Positions 6,884-7,887 of a stretch of DNA of 7,887 nucleotides are shown here, in pieces. The notes under the pieces were generated by a model. It was not told the DNA's origin and did no database searches. It saw only the letters and a list, made by a program, of their open reading frames with translations. Numbering within the stretch: position 1 is the stretch's first letter; every line of letters starts with the position of its first letter. A program made the translations under genes and the position numbers. Source of the DNA: Clostridia bacterium (GTDB taxonomy: Bacteria > Bacillota_A > Clostridia > Oscillospirales > CAG-272). Location: positions 1-7,887 of the forward strand of contig JAFQUG010000031.1 of NCBI GenBank assembly GCA_017408625.1. Direction: 5' to 3'.

Positions 6884-7414
6884 TTATTCAGCAGCAACTG
6901 TCTCGGAAACCAGCAACTCCAGAAGGAAGGTTGCACTAACAACGGTGTTTGCAGGAGTCAACTGGGTCATCTCTACGGTTACGAGCACATCCAGAGTGCC
7001 ATGTGCAGGAAGAACGGCAGTATCGCCAACTTCGCCGCCTCCAATGTCACAGGTAATGGAGTAATACTCATCGGCATCTGCGTTGTTGGTATAGGCTCTT
7101 ACGGCAACGTCATAAGGCTCATCGTTTTCATTGGTAATGGTGAAGGTAAAGGTTGCATACTGATCAACGTGAGAAATAGAATTAATAGAGAAGGTTGCCT
7201 TGTCGGGGTTATTCTCAACGATCGATGCAGTGTCAAGGTTGTTGGCCGGTGTTGCACTACTAAAGTAAACGTTACCGTCGTGCGTTTCATCCTGGTCCAG
7301 TTCAGCAGTACCGCTGATGTCCAGCACTTCGGAGTATGCAGCGTAGCCAAGGCCCACAATCATGCACGAGCAAAGCAAGAATGCAATCAAAATGATTCTT
7401 CTGTTTTTCATCAT
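6884..7414 (-). CDS. Small secreted SipW-type substrate, putative major fibre or matrix subunit
   Basis: The predicted product is a 176-residue exported protein. Residues 1-25 are a signal peptide (KNRRIILIAFLLCSCMIV, then GLGYA), followed by AYSEVLDISGTAELDQDE. The GYA-aromatic-acidic pattern before a beta strand is typical of SipW-dependent substrates such as TasA and camelysin. The mature part is acidic and beta-rich (ATFTFTITNENDEPYDVAV at 87-105; LPAHGTLDVLVTVEMTQLTP at 135-154; VVSATFLLELLV at 158-169), consistent with a single sandwich domain. It has one mature Cys (122), no sortase motif and no C-terminal span. The ATG at 7414 (an ATGATG pair) has AAGGAG seven bases upstream. It is the first gene of the operon under the strongest promoter. 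An equivalent to TasA/CalY is plausible, but the KPGD-type motif of those families is absent, so the call is by context. Confidence 0.85.
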   Translation of the reverse strand: MMKNRRIILIAFLLCSCMIVGLGYAAYSEVLDISGTAELDQDETHDGNVYFSSATPANNLDTASIVENNPDKATFSINSISHVDQYATFTFTITNENDEPYDVAVRAYTNNADADEYYSITCDIGGGEVGDTAVLPAHGTLDVLVTVEMTQLTPANTVVSATFLLELLVSETVAAE

Positions 7415-7452
7415 TTAGTCTCCTTTTCTATCAAGATAGATAAAATCATGAT

Positions 7453-7491
7453 AAGCAGCGTTTTCTCCAGCGCTTTGAAAAAACGTTGCTT
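7453..7491 (-). promoter_or_regulatory. Stem-loop at the 5' end of the operon mRNA
   Basis: AAGCAACGTTTT (minus strand, 7491-7480) pairs with AAAACGCTGCTT (7464-7453) over 12 positions with one mismatch, leaving a 15-base loop that contains AGCGCT. The stem begins at the predicted transcription start near 7492. Structures in this place are known to shield mRNA from 5' decay; an operator is the alternative. Confidence 0.55.
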
Positions 7492-7498
7492 TAACATA

Positions 7499-7527
7499 AT
7501 AATATCAAATACACGTTTTTTTGTCAA
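7499..7527 (-). promoter_or_regulatory. Near-consensus sigma-A promoter of the export operon
   Basis: On the minus strand, a perfect TTGACA (7527-7522), a 17-base spacer and TATTAT (7504-7499) form a strong vegetative promoter. It is about 85 bases upstream of the first start codon, with a predicted start near 7492. The A-rich tract that begins the spacer is also typical of strong Firmicutes promoters. Confidence 0.85.
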
Positions 7528-7827
7528 GTTTTTTTTGCGCGAAATGTTATAGATATTTAATAAGCCTTAAGAGATACGGATGCGACAATAAAGCCGTCCC
7601 CACAGGGGAAGGAGGGCTCCCGTAGCGTAGCGTCACGGGAGGAAGGGGCGGTGTATAGAAATTGAGGGGAAGAAATAATCTTTTGAAATTGCGATGAATT
7701 TGCTGAGAAAAAGCGTTTCCAAAGGCATCAGACTGCCTGCCACCTCGAAGCGGGTGAGAGCTACCCGTAATCCGCGCGAGAAAACAAAAAACCGATGCTA
7801 TGGGCGTGAAAATTAGCGGAGAAATTG
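7528..7827. other. Non-coding stretch upstream of the export operon
   Basis: No credible gene is found. A minus-strand frame of 112 codons spans most of it but starts inside a terminator and crosses a hairpin repeat, so it is rejected. Visible structure is the repeat near 7598-7650 and, on the plus strand, two hairpins: AGGCA with TGCCT (7723-7738) and CGGGT with ACCCG (7751-7767). These lie ahead of the plus-strand terminator and match no riboswitch or RNA family I can recall. Confidence 0.5.
7598..7650. repeat. Palindromic intergenic repeat-like element
   Basis: Two hairpins lie in tandem: CCCC ACA GGGG (7598-7608) and CTCCCGT with ACGGGAG (7617-7623, 7635-7641) around a loop with the tandem AGCGT AGCGT. 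The GGGG/GGAAGG surroundings resemble dispersed intergenic elements I recall in gut clostridia. Repetition cannot be shown from this window, and the element differs in sequence from the one at the left edge. Confidence 0.4.
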
Positions 7828-7866
7828 ACACGGGAACTGTATCAAAAGCAGTTTCCGTGTTGGTTT
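7828..7866 (+). terminator. Plus-strand intrinsic terminator near the right edge
   Basis: ACACGGGAACTG (7828-7839) pairs with CAGTTTCCGTGT (7849-7860) over 12 positions with one G-T pair and a nine-base loop, followed by TGGTTTTT. The T tract is on the plus strand only. No plus-strand coding region precedes it, so it ends either a small RNA or transcription running toward the right edge. Confidence 0.6.
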
Positions 7867-7887
7867 TTCTCATGTAAAAAATCAACA

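Noticed and set aside
7475..7509. Divergent plus-strand promoter (TTGAAA, 17 bp, AATAAT)
   Set aside because: The boxes are weak, overlap the stem-loop and the minus-strand promoter, and serve no gene in the window.
7723..7866. Cobalamin, ZTP or fluoride riboswitch
   Set aside because: Short stretches such as CAGACTGCCTGCC or GATGCTATGGGCG recall parts of these motifs, but the required conserved boxes are missing in order and spacing.
7547..7885. Minus-strand 112-codon frame at the right edge
   Set aside because: It begins beyond the terminator stem, runs through it and through the palindromic repeat, has no ribosome site and has a Pro/Ser/Arg-rich composition typical of translated repeats.

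Overview
The window looks like accessory chromosome of a Gram-positive member of the Firmicutes, probably an uncultured gut clostridium. The basis is strong AGGAGG-type ribosome sites before nearly every gene, sigma-A-type promoters, a lipobox lipoprotein, an XRE/Cro regulator of Firmicutes type and a SipW/ER-type signal peptidase. No marker fixes the genus. All seven credible genes lie on the minus strand, so transcription runs from high to low coordinates.

Right part (about 7530 down to 2460): a four-gene operon. A near-consensus promoter (TTGACA, 17 bp, TATTAT) starts a transcript with a stem-loop at its very 5' end. The genes in order are a small secreted protein of the SipW-substrate type (6884-7414), a signal peptidase with the Ser/His/Asp signature of ER/SipW enzymes and nine predicted N-terminal membrane spans (5676-6803), a two-span membrane protein resembling DUF5305 with an extra cytoplasmic domain (4049-5623), and a large secreted protein (2498-4012). 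The two secreted proteins share the same segment at the end of their signal peptides (GLGYA, six variable residues, ISG, one variable residue, AE). A strong intrinsic terminator closes the operon. A second promoter sits between the first two genes, so the small protein can be made in excess. By analogy with Bacillus SipW-TasA and SipW-camelysin, the simplest reading is a dedicated surface-fibre or matrix export unit. In this reading the signal peptidase matures a major subunit and a large minor subunit, and the DUF5305-like protein is an assembly or control factor. The catalytic signature, operon layout and shared motif are visible in the sequence; the fibre role is inference.

Middle (1085-2254): a single lipoprotein with an N-terminal beta-sandwich domain and a C-terminal repeat-like domain, probably separately transcribed. 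A relation to the export operon is not shown.

Left part (152-923): an XRE-type regulator with a SHOCT-like C-terminal region overlaps a methionine-rich 99-residue protein of unknown function. They are transcribed from an extended -10 promoter with a palindrome that could be an autoregulatory operator.

Both ends of the window are non-coding, hairpin-rich sequence of the kind dispersed between genes in many clostridial genomes. At the right end a plus-strand terminator has no visible gene in front of it and may end a small RNA. I see no tRNA, rRNA, CRISPR array, transposase or phage gene.
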